DNA of 64,000 nt from Calliopum simillimum (taxonomy: Eukaryota; Arthropoda; Insecta; Diptera; Lauxaniidae). The stretch spans positions 53,501,061 through 53,565,060 of the forward strand of contig OX638369.1 in the NCBI GenBank assembly GCA_951812925.1. The letters run 5' to 3'. The notes under the pieces are model-generated. The model was not told where the DNA came from. It saw nothing but the letters and a program-made list of their open reading frames with translations, and searched no databases. The position numbers and the translations under genes are program-made. How positions within the stretch are numbered: position 1 is the first letter of the stretch; every line of letters begins with the position of its first letter. Shown here in pieces: positions 46,610-59,726 of this stretch.

Positions 46610-47692
46610 GTATATATACAAATGAAGGAAAGGTTGAATCGTGGCAATTAATTAAAAGCTTTTTGGAAACAATAGCATCGATCGCCTCCATTAAAAAATA
46701 AATCCACTTCCTTTATTTAAGCTTCAGACATGGTATAAATGGTTCTGTTCGCACTTTAGATAAAATTTGCAAAAGCTTTTCTTTTAAATTATTTGATGCT
46801 TCTGTTACTTGTTTTCGTCACTTTCAGACTAAGACCGTTCCTGTTCTAACCTGGACCAAAAGATTTCCAATCTATTTAAAATAACATTTAGGCGCAACGC
46901 TTGACAATATGGATAACTTGTTTTGTAAATATAATTTGAGTATACTAAAAAACCACTAAATTGACAAAATTTATTCTTTTAAAAAATCCCAAAAATCACG
47001 GGATCCATCGCGACTAATCCCGAGATTTTCGAGACTGGAAAAAGGCCAGGATCCCGGGACCCAGGGATATGCTCAATTAGACAATGAAAAGTCAAAACTC
47101 TGGTAAACAGACTCCACTCACTTCGAGTCAAGGGAAGTAAATATTTCAAATATTCTATATGAAACAAATTTCTGTTGTATTTTTATTATAAGTATTCTGT
47201 GCCCTTTTTCTTCCCTTCTTTTGATCAAAAATATTACTCAAATTTGGCATCAAAAACGTCATATGCACTGAATACAAAAAATCATACGCATTAAAATAAA
47301 AACGCTTTATATAAAAGAAACTTGATCCAACCCCATTTTCTGATTAAGTGTCATCTGGGTAAACGTGTAGTACATCAGTTAGATCGTCTTAATGTGAATT
47401 CCATAATTCTCTAAACGGAAATGTAGAAAGCTTGGGAACCATGTAATCAATAGTATTACTCTTGATATTACATACGTAATTGTGCCGGTAAGGTCAGAAT
47501 TTGAAACCCCCTGATCCTTTAGACCCAAGTATAGTTTGTATGCTGTGCTTAGCGCTGTCCACCAAATATATATTGCGTACGATACGATTGACCTAGCTTT
47601 TTCCGTGTGGATCCAGAGTGTGGTTTTAGGATCAAAGCCCCAAGTGATTCCATAGAATTTTCTGCAAGCAAAGAAAGCTCAGTGTGCCTGTT
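46610..47692. other. No gene recognised
   Basis: The block CCCGAGATTTTCGAGACTGG ... GGATCCCGGGA at about 47010-47070 resembles 46310-46360 (GATTTTCGAGAT ... AATCCCGGGA), so the two may be related repeat edges. Nothing else is seen. Confidence 0.4.
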
Positions 47693-48150
47693 TTATACGG
47701 TTTCTATTCACTTTGTTGTTCCGTTTGTAATGCAGAGAAGAAGCAGGTATGGAAAAGTATATATGTATATTCTTGATCAGCGGCACAGCGTCGATACAGC
47801 CATGTTCATCTGTCTGTCTGTCCGTTGAAATCATTTTAATATTTTTTCAGTGCAAGATAATTCGACGAAATTAAGTACACTGCCTCCGTCGTCAAAGCTA
47901 ACTTGACTTATTGAAAATGACGGAATCGGTCGACGAATACGCCTACCGCCTATACAATAAATATTTTCAAAATGCAACTTTAGGGGTATTTTTTACTACA
48001 ATGAAACCATAATACACATACTAAGGACGGTATGCGTAAGCTCTTAGCAAAAACTGTGTGAACTCGGACAAGAGGGCGTGGCACCTCCCATATAAGCAAA
48101 AGCTTCAAATTGCTATACGTTTTTTGAGTTAATCCAACCAAATTTCAATC
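47693..48150 (+). mobile_element. DINE-1-like copy D
   Basis: Forward copy with TTGTTCCGTTTGTAATGCAG, CTTGATCAGCG, GTCGATACAGCCATG, TCTGTCTGTCTGTCCG, ACGCCTACCGCC and GGGCGTGGCACCTCCC blocks. It is truncated after the first internal repeat. Confidence 0.6.
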
Positions 48151-48269
48151 AGAAACTGAGATAGGATCTGAGTTTGAAAATCTTATACAACAAGATCCAA
48201 AAAAACTGTTGTTTTATAATTTTAAATCATAGATCCTCACAATAACACTGACACGACGAACACAAACCT

Positions 48270-48745
48270 TTGTTAATGCTTACTTCATGTGAAAAAGAAC
48301 GAGTTATCCGAATTCGCTTAATTTTTTGTTCAGACCTCGCAAGTACCATCATTTCGTTGGTTTTGATGTTTTTGCTTGTGCAAGAATTGCCACGCTTTTC
48401 GGGTTTGGTCTTACTTATGTATGTTCAGAGCTTGCCCTTTCTATTGCTCTGATTTCAGTCAATATTAACCCAATATAATGATTTTGAATGTTCTTTTTTT
48501 TATCGAAGGCCTTAGCATATCCATGAAATGATTCATCGCTTACCTAACTTTGAGATCATTATGATTACCAAATGTCATCAAGCTATTATGTAATGTTTTT
48601 CTGTAATAGTGATTTCCACAGACACAAAGACATAACTATATATATTGACTAAAGATGTTACTGTGATCAAAATTATATACATCTACATACCTGTAAAGCC
48701 GCCTGCTATGCGTTACAAATGGAAAAACAAAGTGAATATGACCTT
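48270..48745 (-). mobile_element. DINE-1-like copy F, highly diverged
   Basis: Only the head region (minus strand of TGCGTTACAAATGGAAAAAC and CAAAGTGAATATGACC at 48705-48745) is clear. Upstream blocks are weak. The 60-codon frame at 48270-48452 within it is not a gene. Confidence 0.35.
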
Positions 48746-51329
48746 GTCGTGAAGTAGACTTACCCATCTAGAGTAAAAATATCAAAATTTGACTTGATCT
48801 TGACTTTGACTTGATGACCTCTACTGGGATTTGTGATGTCCTTGAGACACGGTTACAGAATTTACCTTCCAAATAATGCGCAATTCCTTTAAAACGAAGC
48901 AACAGCAATTTTTTTTCTATTAATCAACCTCAATACCATGTTTGCTTGAAACATCATAATTGTGTTCTAATTAAGTGACGTTCATTCTTCTTCCGCGAAA
49001 CCTCAAAAGTATTAATGTTTTCTCCTAATGATAAGCATTTTTTCATCTGCTTTTATTTTTGCACTAACAAGGTCTTGTATTATTACATATTTCTTTAAAG
49101 ACTTAACCTTAACAAGATTCAATGGTGTTTTCTCCATATATTTTTGCCATCATTAGTTTTATTGCTCTGCTGCTTCAATTTGTGGTTTTGATCAAAACTT
49201 TGCTGCCGGTCTTAGTTATAAGTAGTTACCGCGAAATTTTATACCGCATAATTTTTTAACACTTTAACGGAGTCAAAAGCTTCACATGTTCCCTTTTTTT
49301 TTTGTTGTCTTCGACACCAAAAGGTGTACGCACTTGTATGCCTTGAATTTCACTGTGCATTTTGGTTTTTGGTTTCAATATTTTTTTTATTGTCGAACAT
49401 TTGTTGCGTGGTATAATGATCTTGGGAAATTTTATACACTACACCAAACCATAATGAGGATGCTCCAATTTATACCTGTAGAAAGTGCCTCTTTATGAAA
49501 GCGCACTGCAGAAAAATATAAATGAGAAATGTTAGAGGAAAATATTGAAGAAACTAAAGGAAATAATAAAATTTTAATTTTCTCTCAGTGCACTTTTGCC
49601 AATTGCGCATTTGTGCAGCTTCATTTAACCGTTGACAATACGAAAAAGTGCTTCAACATTTAGCAAAAATTTTTCATTTCCTGGCGTAACACGGTAACGA
49701 AAATTTCTAATTTGTGCGTTCGCTGACAAAAAAAAAAAAAAACAATAGGACAATCCACCATCCGAGGTTTCTCCTGGTAGTGGCATATTAAAATGTACCA
49801 TACAGCACACAACGCCATGTGTGTGCGTGAGTTACTTCCAAGAGATAGCAGCCGGAACAGCAGCAGTTGCAATAAAAGCGCTTGCGGTAAAAATATTATT
49901 TTTCCCAATTAGCAGTGTTGTTGCTGGTGGCGGTTGTACCAACTGCATGTCACAGAGTATTTGGAGGTTGGAACCATGGAGCCAACCAACCATTGGAGAC
50001 ACACACAATGTCTCGCGTAAGATCATTAGAGAAGATGGTGTTATTATTTGCACGTTTTGTGTGAACAATTTTCCAACTGTTCACTTCGCTACCTACCAAG
50101 ATTAACATGTGTTGATAATCTCACCCAAAAGTGGATTTAAAATTGTAGTAGCTCTGGAGCAGTAGCAGCAATAACAATTGCAGCAGGAGTCGAGCGAATT
50201 AGTGCGCATGTTGGAGGAAAAAAGTGCGTTTATTGCGCGGCACGACACAAATGGAAATATGAAATAAAACTTGAAATATCAAATCGGTTTGCTAAATACA
50301 CTGTCGTATTTGTACGATTTTTGTGAGAAAATTTTTGTTCATTTACTTTTACTAGAATCGCCCAGTGGTCAAAAAACAAATGAATTAAATAATTTTGGTA
50401 CTTTTTGGACACTTTAGTGCTTTTATAAGCTATTTGGTACGAAATAGAAAAGCTCATTTATCATCCCTGGTAAAATATAAGCAAAATATAAACAAAACAA
50501 AAAACATGAAGTCAGTGCTATGCTTTTTGTCTTTCTCTTTGTGCTTTATCCTTTTTTCAGCTCTGTGTGACCGTGTATTTTGTTGTTGTTAATATTGAAA
50601 AACTTTCATTTTACCTGACTTAGAGTAAAAGTATTAACTTAATTTTAGCTTTGTGCACATCTACATACAAATACCTTTCTAATGGTGTATAATTTAAAAT
50701 CGTACATCATTTATAACATAGTAAAAAATGATGAATAAGTTTTTGTCTTGCGTATTTATATATTAACTAGACGTTTTATTTCTCCTTCTAAAAAGTTTTG
50801 TAGTTCTCTTTATATTAAGTTGCTTCCTCTGTTGACTGGATTAAATTTGTATGAAAAAAAATTTAAGTTACTTGGAATTTCGTTACCAAAAGAATCTTTT
50901 TGATAAAAATTAGAACCATATATAATTTGGTATACTCGGAAAACGTTTGATGGACCCTAAATCATTTTCAAATCCAAAAAGTGCTCCTAAATATGAGCCG
51001 GTTAATTCAAATCAGTAATTTCCCCGTAAGTTCTGTGATTTTGGTGATACTAACCATTCCGTTTCGTATCTAAATTATCCACCCTCAATGCACAATGTCT
51101 TCAAAACTAAAAAACTTACGGATAAATAAAGAGACAATTCGAATTTACCGGCTCAAAATCCATATAAAAATTTAAACAGCTTAAGTTTTGAAATTAATTT
51201 TTTCCCATATTCAGAAGCATTATTCTTTTAGATCCATCGTATCTTCAGTTAAGAGGTAAAACTCATTAAGTGCTTAGCAATTTCTATGAAATGGTCTCTG
51301 ATATGGACCAAAATTAAAATTGTGCTACA
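48746..51329. other. No gene recognised
   Basis: The part at about 49.6-50.2 kb has balanced composition and overlapping frames on both strands, with CAG/CTG-rich codons typical of regulatory or UTR sequence. No domain is recognisable. Confidence 0.4.
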
Positions 51330-52195
51330 CTCAGGGTAAACTCACTTTGTCCTTCCGTTTGTAACGCAGAGAAGTAGGCGTAGCAGATATAGAAAAGTAT
51401 ATATGGGCATTTCTCAGAAACTTTTAACCTATAGTTGTCGTCAAGTTTTGATGTCAAACGCGTAACGTGCTTGGTATTAATTCAGTAATAGTAATGATTT
51501 TTTTGTGAATATTGGCCCACGCACATATTGTTCAAACATTAACAAGTATGTGCATTAAATTTTTTTGTATTGTAGAAATATATGGAATTCGCGCCAATTC
51601 AGAGGTTGCACGTTACGCGTTTGACATCAAAACTTGACGACAACTATAGGTTAAAAGTTTCTGAGAAACGCCCATATATTCTTTGTCTATCTGTCCGTCT
51701 GGCTGGCCGGGTGTGCGTAGAAATACATTTTTTGGGAAAACGGAGCAAGATAATTCAATGAAATTTGGTGCAATGCCTCCGTCGTCAAAGTTAGCTAGTG
51801 GGATTGAAAAATACATGCGAGAATTATATTCAAAATGCAACTATAGAAGTATTTTTCACGACAATGCAATCAAAATACACATAAGTACAATGAATTGTAA
51901 GCGCGAGTTCTGAGGAAAATTGGGCAAATTCAGACAAGAGGGCGTGGCACCATCCATGTAAGAAAGGGCTTCAAACCGCTATACTGAAAGCATTTTTTGA
52001 GATAATCGAACTAAATTTTACTCAGATACTTAGAACTATAAATGCAAGCTGTGAGCAAAAACTGGGTGAACTCGGACAAGAGGGCGTGACACCTCCCATA
52101 TCAGCAAAATTTTCAAAATGCTGCAGTGTAGGGTATTTAATATTTGGCCAGGCCAAAGGTTGCACACTTACTAGCTTAAGTATCCTCACTAGTTT
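51330..52195 (+). mobile_element. DINE-1-like copy E, interrupted by a MITE
   Basis: Forward copy: CTTTGTCCTTCCGTTTGTAA, GCAGAGAAGTAGGCG, then a break at 51404-51674, then the TCTTTGTCTATCTGTCCG core, GATAATTCAATGAAATTTGG, two GGGCGTGGCACC-type blocks, and the tail GGCCTGGCC-type block and CTTACTAG (reverse of CTAGTAAG). It is older than the MITE inside it. Confidence 0.6.
51404..51674. mobile_element. MITE with 67-bp inverted ends
   Basis: Positions 51404-51470 and 51608-51674 are inverted copies with a single mismatch (TGGGCATTTCTCAG against TGGGCGTTTCTCAG). The 271-bp unit lies within the TATATATA stretch of DINE copy E. Removing it with one TA restores the usual GTATATATATTC, so a TA duplication is likely (Tc1/mariner-type). 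The near identity of the arms means recent activity or gene conversion. Confidence 0.9.
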
Positions 52196-54150
52196 AAGTA
52201 TTCTATTCTCAAAATGAGGCAGGTTCAAAAAGTTGGGCTGATTGCAATTTCCGACCAAGCTTTTCTGTCATTTTATTGCCTTCAATATGCAGGTAAGTCT
52301 AGGAACGTAACTAAGGTGAATATGAACACACGTCCAAAAAAGTAGCAAAGTTATGTTAAAGTAGTTTAAGGCTAGTAGTGCCACTTTGTTGTCAGAAATA
52401 ATACATACAGATGTTCCGTTTCCCCGGCAATCTTTTCTCAAATTCTTTGTATTTCCAGATATGTGTGTATTTTTTTGTGCTGTTCCAACCACTTCAGTAC
52501 TCTCTCCCCCAATCGTTTTAGAACCGTCTAAAAATGTTCAGAAATTAAGGTCATTCCTTTTTCAAAGCATTCTGTAAGATCAAATATGATATATATTCTC
52601 CGAAAGTCTTTTTTAAAACTTTTTTACTAAAAGATGACACGCACCTGCAAATCGTAACTCCGGCTCCGGCCACCCCCCTAGAGCAATAGATGCTCTGGCA
52701 CCCACCCAGTCCTAAAGTCCTAAAAGAGTTTGTTTCCCTCACAGAAATATATTTGATTGAACTTTCTAGAAAATATGTATATATATATGTATATAATCAT
52801 TTTGTTTTTCGGTGTAGTAACAAATAACGGGGTTGTAAAATTTTTCCAAAGTAATCCGAATCCGAGTTCAGAATTGGCGCAACAGCTAGGAATTTTGAGA
52901 TATTTGAATTTAAAGACAAGAACAATTACTATTTTGACTCATTTTGAGGTTAGAGGTAGACTACATCGTTCAGCACCCTTCAAGACCTCATTTTGAAGGA
53001 AACCAGTAGTATGTCGTAATGATCCGAGGAAAAAATTTAAAACAAATTAGTGCAATCTCAAAAATATAGTCAATATAGTCCTAGGTTCTCTGGAACGGGG
53101 ATTTATTTGTTGCTAACACCATAAAGCATTGTATAAAAACAGAAAATCGGGTGTTCTGCAAACAATCAATTAATTCCCGTTCGGAGAACTGTGAGTCATT
53201 TTTCTTATTTTTAACCTAAAACATATCAAAATCATGGCTAATTCGAATTCTATGCAGAAGTTAATTCGAAAATGATATTCAGCTGCCCATAAAAAAAGAA
53301 AAATAAAAAAATTTGTAACAAAGTACATGTAGTCAAATTTGTCTTTTAGAAATTTACAAGGTCATAGTTTTCATTCTAATCAGCTATTATTATCCTATCT
53401 TGATACTTTGCTCGAATTAAGATCCCGACAACGTCAGCATATTCTTTAACGATTTTTAAACTTTACCAGCAGCAGCTTGCTACAGAGTTTATAAGTTTTT
53501 AACAACACATACATTCTACGACTTCAGAAAATTTTGTGGTCCAGAATCATCTACAATCAAATGCCGCCAAGATCACGTCATCGTACAAATCATATGGTCA
53601 AAGTTAAAATGTATTTGGCGTTGCCAAATTAATGGAAATTGATACCCATTTTGAAAAAAGATTTCGACCACGCTCCAACTTTGTGTGGGAGGTAAACATG
53701 TTCGTTGATCCATTTTGTTCAAAACCATACTTTTCTTTGAGGTAAGCCTTAGAAACATTTGTATTTAATTTCAAGAGCCTAGCTCTATAATTACTATTTA
53801 TGGCTTACAAAGGGAACCACCTTGTACTGGTAACCGTTCTCAGTAGAAGCGATTTGGAGGGCTGTAGCCACTGCAATGGTTTAAAGAATAAGAGAAGAAT
53901 TGGCTTTATTTGATACTAAAATAACGAATTTCTGATTCTCCCTCAAAATACTTTTCATGAAAGTTTATGCAAATGGAGCTAACAGAAACTAAAAAATTTG
54001 TATACGCATTAAGTATTCAGTACATACTTAGGTGAACCTTGAAAAAATATTTTAACAGAAACACAATGTACTCTTATACCAAAAAATTTCCCATAAATAT
54101 TTTACGCAAAAGAAGGCACAATGAACTAAACAATACAAAATAGTAGGAGC

Positions 54151-54181
<31 letters not shown>

Positions 54182-55412
54182 TTTAAAGAAAGGAGCAACT
54201 CAAATTTCATGCACACAAAAATGAACCTGTTCGTTTGTTCTGATTTTTTAGACTTCCAAAGATTTTTTTTTTTTTTTTTGAGAACTATCTATGTATCTGT
54301 TGTCTATTCAAATTGTTTTTCATTCTCTTATTCACATTTTTGTGCGTGTTGGCTTACCTACTGAACGAAGTCTTCTTTAGACGACACAGATGCCTCACAC
54401 TGCCTTTGCAGCCTGACAGGATCAGTCGCCCTTTTGACATATAGAAATTCCCATAGGCATGTCGTATATTTGTTTGTTTCGTATTCTTATTCAAATTTAA
54501 TTCAATTCAACGAAACCTTAATTTGTTTTTGTTATCATGGGAAATACGAGTTGGGTGTATAGGTACCTACTTTGAATTTTAAATTTTGTTTCGTTTCTTT
54601 TACCCGGTTCCTGTTTGTTTGCGCGCAAGATCGGAAGTGAAACCGTTGTTCTTCCAACATTATATGATGCTGATGAGCAACAGGATATGCATATAATCAG
54701 GGATTCCTTTTCTTTTCTTAACAGCATTTTGATTAATGTAGCACACCTTGTTGATCATCATAATGATCAAGCCCATTGATCTGTATGTGTCCATTGTTTG
54801 GCGCAAAGGGCGCATCATACTTTATACTTGATCGTACGCAGGATAATGCATGATGTTGCTGTGTTTGAGGTTTAAGGTAAGGCGCGGTTTTCTTGTGTGA
54901 ATTTTGTGTTTTCAGTTACTAATTAATAAACATAAGCAAAAGTGGAGCATCATTGCCGCTGTTGTTGAAAATTTATTAATATTTTTAAATATTGGATTAG
55001 GTGTGGTTAGCATGGGATATTTGCTTTCGTAAATGTGGGGGAGATCTATGAAAATAATATCTATATGCTCACGTAGAATATTTAGAAAATAAGTAATATA
55101 GAACATCCGGTTTATAGCAGTTGTCAAAGATGTTTTTTAAATGTGTTAAAGGTAAAGTATTAAGTTATCAAAACATAATTTTTATAAAATATATTTTGTG
55201 GGAAAAAAAACCGTATCCCCTTTTTAAATTTGTAATTATTTAACTAAACGCTGCTGCATACAAAGTAATGTCATCATGTGAATGTGTGAAAGACGAATAA
55301 AGAATTAGTTGACTATAAGTCAACAGTTTTATGGCCGGTACCTTGAGGCACTCTAGAAGTGGGCAGACACAGTTTCATATTTTTGCAGAGGAGAAGATAG
55401 GGGTTAAGCGTA
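52196..55412. other. No gene recognised
   Basis: Open frames of 60-80 codons show no domains. Homopolymer runs occur at 54160-54180 and 54266-54280. Nothing further is supported. Confidence 0.45.
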
Positions 55413-57053
55413 TATGAAGCAAAACACGACCAGTGGCGGATCCAGCATTGTCAAGAGGGGAGGGAGGCCGATTGACTACATTTCTACATAATAACAGAAT
55501 GTTTTTAAAATCTTTACATATAATTTTATCAAAAACGTAGTCACTTGGCTTGAGAGGGTGGGCCGATCGTCCCCATCGCCCCCTTGGATCCGCCACCGAA
55601 CACGACAAGTGTGCCAACTGAATATTTTTTTGTCTCAGATTTCGCTCAAATTTCGCAATATGGTAGCTCCGGTGTGCAAAAACAATAATCCGGGAGGATT
55701 TGATCCTAATACCATTTGTTGTTTTAGCTTAGAACAAAGTTTGTAAATTGATATATCTAAGTAACTGTTCCCATTTATTTTTAAGTGTTCTTTTTGTAAA
55801 AAAATATAACTTGGTGAAAAAAATTTTTTTTAACAAAATTTTTTAAACATAAAAATACTTTTAAATTTTTGTTTTAAAAAACCCCCCTTAAAATTTTTTA
55901 AAAATACTTTAAACTAAAGCATAATTTATAAGCTTTAAAATGATGTATGACTCAAGATGATATTCGGTTGCTAGATGAGAGTTTTTGGCTTTTGAACGCC
56001 CGCGGCAGGCAGAACTTTTTGTTTACTCAAGAAGCATCTTACGAAAAAAGTGTACAAGGCATAAAATGCTTAGAATCGTCCAAAAAATACGTATGAAATT
56101 TTTGGAAATTTTTTGGAAAGTTACAGAAAATTTTTTTTTTTCTTTGAATAATTTTTGAAAAAAATTAGAAAACAAAAATAAAAAAAAATAATTCAAAAAA
56201 AAAAAAAGTTTAAAAAATTTCCAAAAAAATTCAAACGTATTTCTTGAACGATTCTAAGCATTTTATATATACTTGGAACACTTTTATTGTAAGATGCTTT
56301 CCTCTTGAGTAAACAAAAAGTTTTGCATGCCACGGGCGTTCAAACGCCAAAAACTCTCATCTAGCGACCGAATCCCATCTTGAGTCATACATCATTTTAA
56401 AGCTTAGAAATTATGCTACATTTTAAAGTACTTGTAAGAAAAATTTAAGGGGTTTTTTTTTAAAAAAAAATTCAAAAGTATTTTTGAGTGTAAAAAATTT
56501 GGTGAAAAAAAAATTTTTTCACCAAGTAATATTTTTTTATAAAGAGAAGACTTAAAAATGAATGGAACCACTTATTTATATATGAGCCGTTTATTTTGAA
56601 AGTGACCTAAGTTCATTTCGGGGCAAAAATAATGTCATTCACATTATGGGCCGTAATAATCGGTTTTTCGGTCCGATACTATTTTTTAAACATAACGCCA
56701 TCAATTTCATACAATGTGGTAAGCTCTCTAAAAAGACAGAATTTAATTTAATTTGTTCTGAACAAAATGCCAGCTAATTCATATTATGACATTCCTTTGC
56801 TTTAAAAATAAACGGCTCATATATCAATTTATTAACGTTGGTGTAAGGTATAAATTTTTAAAAAACCACCCTTTCCATGAAAGTGACTAAAAACGCCAAC
56901 TTCAACATCCTGTATTTTAACAACAAATGGTACTAGGACCAAATCCTACCGGATTATTGTTCTTGCACACCCGATCTACCATATTGCCAAATTTGAGCGA
57001 ATTTGGAGACAAAAAAATTTAAACCTGGTATACTTGACGTGTTTTGCTTCATA
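55413..57053. mobile_element. Long-TIR (palindromic) element, copy 2
   Basis: The 1641-bp element starts TATGAAGCAAAACACG and ends with its reverse complement, flanked by TA. The arms are nearly the whole length: the block series TTCGCTCAAATTT, CAATATGGTAG, GTGCAAAAACAATAATCC, ATACCATTTGTTGTT, AAATTGATATA, TTGGTGAAAAA, ATGATGTATGACTCAAGATG and GAGAGTTTTTGGC runs inward from both sides. The axis is near 56170 in a poly-A/poly-T region. A hAT MITE (55431-55598) sits 18 bp inside the left arm. Copy 1 at 11338-12026 has lost most of one arm. Confidence 0.75.
55431..55598. mobile_element. hAT MITE, CAGTGGCGGATCC family, copy 2
   Basis: The 168-bp element has ends CAGTGGCGGATCCA and, inverted, CGGTGGCGGATCCA, flanked by the perfect 8-bp duplication AACACGAC (55423-55430 and 55599-55606). 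The interior matches copy 1 at 17420-17556 in reverse arrangement. It is younger than the long-TIR element that contains it. Confidence 0.92.
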
Positions 57054-57135
57054 TATACTTTTCTATATCTGCCATGTCTCCTTCTCTGCGTTACAAACGG
57101 AAGGACAAAGTAAATATATCCTCGGTGTAGTGTAC
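57054..57135 (-). mobile_element. DINE-1-like head fragment
   Basis: The reverse block ATACTTTTCTATATCTGCCA, CTCCTTCTCTGCGTTACAA, ACGGAAGGACAAAGT directly abuts the end of the long-TIR element, as DINE sequence also flanks copy 1. Confidence 0.5.
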
Positions 57136-57144
57136 GGAAAAAGA

Positions 57145-57655
57145 TAAAACAAACCACACAACGCCCAAATTAAGTAGTATCGTGTAAATTTGGGGATAAT
57201 CATTTTGGAAACAACAATTTAGGCCGTTATTTCGTTTTAAAAAATAATTTGACATAATAAAGCTCAAAATCAAAAACGACATAACGCCCAATAACACCAA
57301 AAATTTATTTATATGAAAATAATTCTGGCGTTATTTCGTGTTTTGTTTTTTTGGAGTTTTTTTCTAAATGATTATCGCCCACATTTACATGAAAATAGTT
57401 TGGGCGTTATTTCATTTTTATTTTGGACGTTATTTTATTGGGCTTTATTTTCTAGAAAAAAATTAAATAACGCTCAAAAACGAAAAAAACGATCAAATTA
57501 TTTTCATATAAATAAATTTCCGGCATTATTTCCAAAATAATACCTAATCTCCCAAATTTATATGGAAATAATTTGGGCGGTATTTCGTTTTTATTTTTGG
57601 GTGTTATAATGTTTTTTTTTTTATTTTTTGGGCATTATTTCCTAACGTCGCATAT
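57145..57655. repeat. Inverted and direct repeats of a GGCGTTATTTCG unit
   Basis: The module TATGAAAATAATT, GGGCGTTATTTCG and TTTTTATTTTGG recurs forward at about 57311, 57390 and 57560 and reversed at about 57270 and 57460-57530. The whole stretch can fold into several alternative hairpins. The frames at 57313-57540 and 57573-57761 come from these repeats. Confidence 0.6.
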
Positions 57656-59726
57656 TCAATATACAAGCAGAATTTTGGAAAACCGCCATGGTTCGATTTT
57701 TCGTGCTGTGTATATCATGCAAACATATTTGGGTAACGGACTCGAGTTTATTAGATCGTAATTTTTCGAGTACGCCAAGTTCGTCAAATTTATAGATAGC
57801 ATAATGCTAATGATTAGGTACGATTTCATTTCGATTTTATACTTAGTAGTTTTTCTCAATGTCAGATAAAAGATTTTGGCCGATTTGATCTGTATTTAAC
57901 TAAAAGCAAGTCGGAATTCAAGATATAGTACAAAAAATTTAGGCTAAATTGACTAACTATATCATATAACTTTCATACAGCCGATTAGCTTGAAATGAAT
58001 CGTTTGTAATGCAAATATTTTTCTCAATGTATTTTTACCAAAACCAAATCTTTATGTATGAATTCTGTTTACTTCAGCAATTTTATTTGTTTAAAATGTA
58101 CCTGAAAATAGGACTAAATACAGAATGGGCAAGATAAAGCAAATCATATTGTGTCGTATACACCCTGTATGCAAGTATTTTCTCAGAGAATCAACAAAAT
58201 TTATTTTCATATTTGTATAATGTATCAGTATTATTTGAGCTATTGTGAAGTAAAGTTGTGCTTTTATTCTGCTTTTACTGTGCTGGGAATAAATGTGATT
58301 TTTTGGACAAAGTTCCTTTTTTCACAATAATTATTGTGTTTTTCTTCCGCTGACATATCGAAGGTTTAAACACATATTGAACGTTTCACAAGCGCAATGA
58401 TCTAAACAATTATAAAAACTGAAAATTCGACTAGATATAAGTGGATCTCACAAGAACGACGAAGTCGAAATCAAAATACTTTAAATGATAAATACTTTAT
58501 TCATATGATTTACATCGGATGCTCCAACTCGAAAACTAGTCTGAGCAGCATCTATCATCAAGTAAAGATGATCTTCTACGAGATTAAGAATTATATTTAT
58601 TAATATTTTTAAATCATACACAAGCACGCAGATTTTCCGCCAATTATTGCAATCGCCCATTTTATCTAAAAATCATTTAAACACATATATACTACTTTAA
58701 TTGCCATGTTTTACAACAAACCATTTTAATTATTTCAATAATCTTACGCTTTTTATGGAATACAACCCACGCAGTCGTAAAACTATACTCTTAATGGAAG
58801 AAAATTCCATTGCTTTCATTTAACTACAAAATTTATTTCCTCCTTCATCATATTAACAATGCATAATTTAATCCTAAGTATTGCCAAACATGCCAACCTA
58901 AGTATATTTTGATAGTCATATTTTAGTTGGGGAAAAAAGGAGCGACAAGCATTCAACTGGTAACTAGTAGTAAATTGATACCCAAGGGTATTGAAAATTG
59001 TCAAATGCAACTGCTGCAAAAAAATCTATGGTACAATATATTACCATTAAATCCTACTGAAAGCAAAACCCTAACGCTGCCATCATCTATCTGAATAACC
59101 CACAACAACAGCAGCAGTGGTTGGTATAAAAAATTCAAATTTATTATGATCCATAAATGTCATCTTGGTAGCAAAAACAACAAAAAATGTGGAAAAAAAT
59201 GACTCAGTTTATGCAGCAAAAGTCTATCGTTGGAGCACTTTATGCCATATTTGAATTTGATTTTGGTGAGTTTTTAGCAGTGATTGTGCACTTGATAATG
59301 TGCAGTTTTCCTTTTATTAATGTTATTTTAATTGTCATTTGTAGCTTAGAAATGATAAATGTTATAATCAATAAAAAAAAGTTAAATAGATTAAACACAT
59401 TAGAAAGCTGATGGAGGACTTAAGTAAATCACTAAAAATATTAAAAAAGACCAAATATATTGAAAACATTGAAAAATGTTGTAAAAGTCGAAAAAAATTT
59501 AATAGATTGAAAAAGCCGAACAATATTCAATAGATTGAACATAATGGATTTTGCATAAAATGGCGATAATGACCCTCAAATTTCTTGTTACCTACACACA
59601 AAAAAAAAAAACTATTGAAACTTTTATGTTTATGGGATGTTTTTACTATCGATTTAATGGTATGGCAGCATTGATCCAATAGCACGTCTTACTAACACGT
59701 TAATAGTTTTTACCTTTAAATTAATG
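57656..59726. other. No gene recognised
   Basis: AT-rich. A 74-codon frame at 59187-59411 encodes hydrophobic residues but has no family I recognise. A few TTGAAAA.ATTGAA words at 59460-59530 resemble the 16-kb repeat. Confidence 0.4.
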
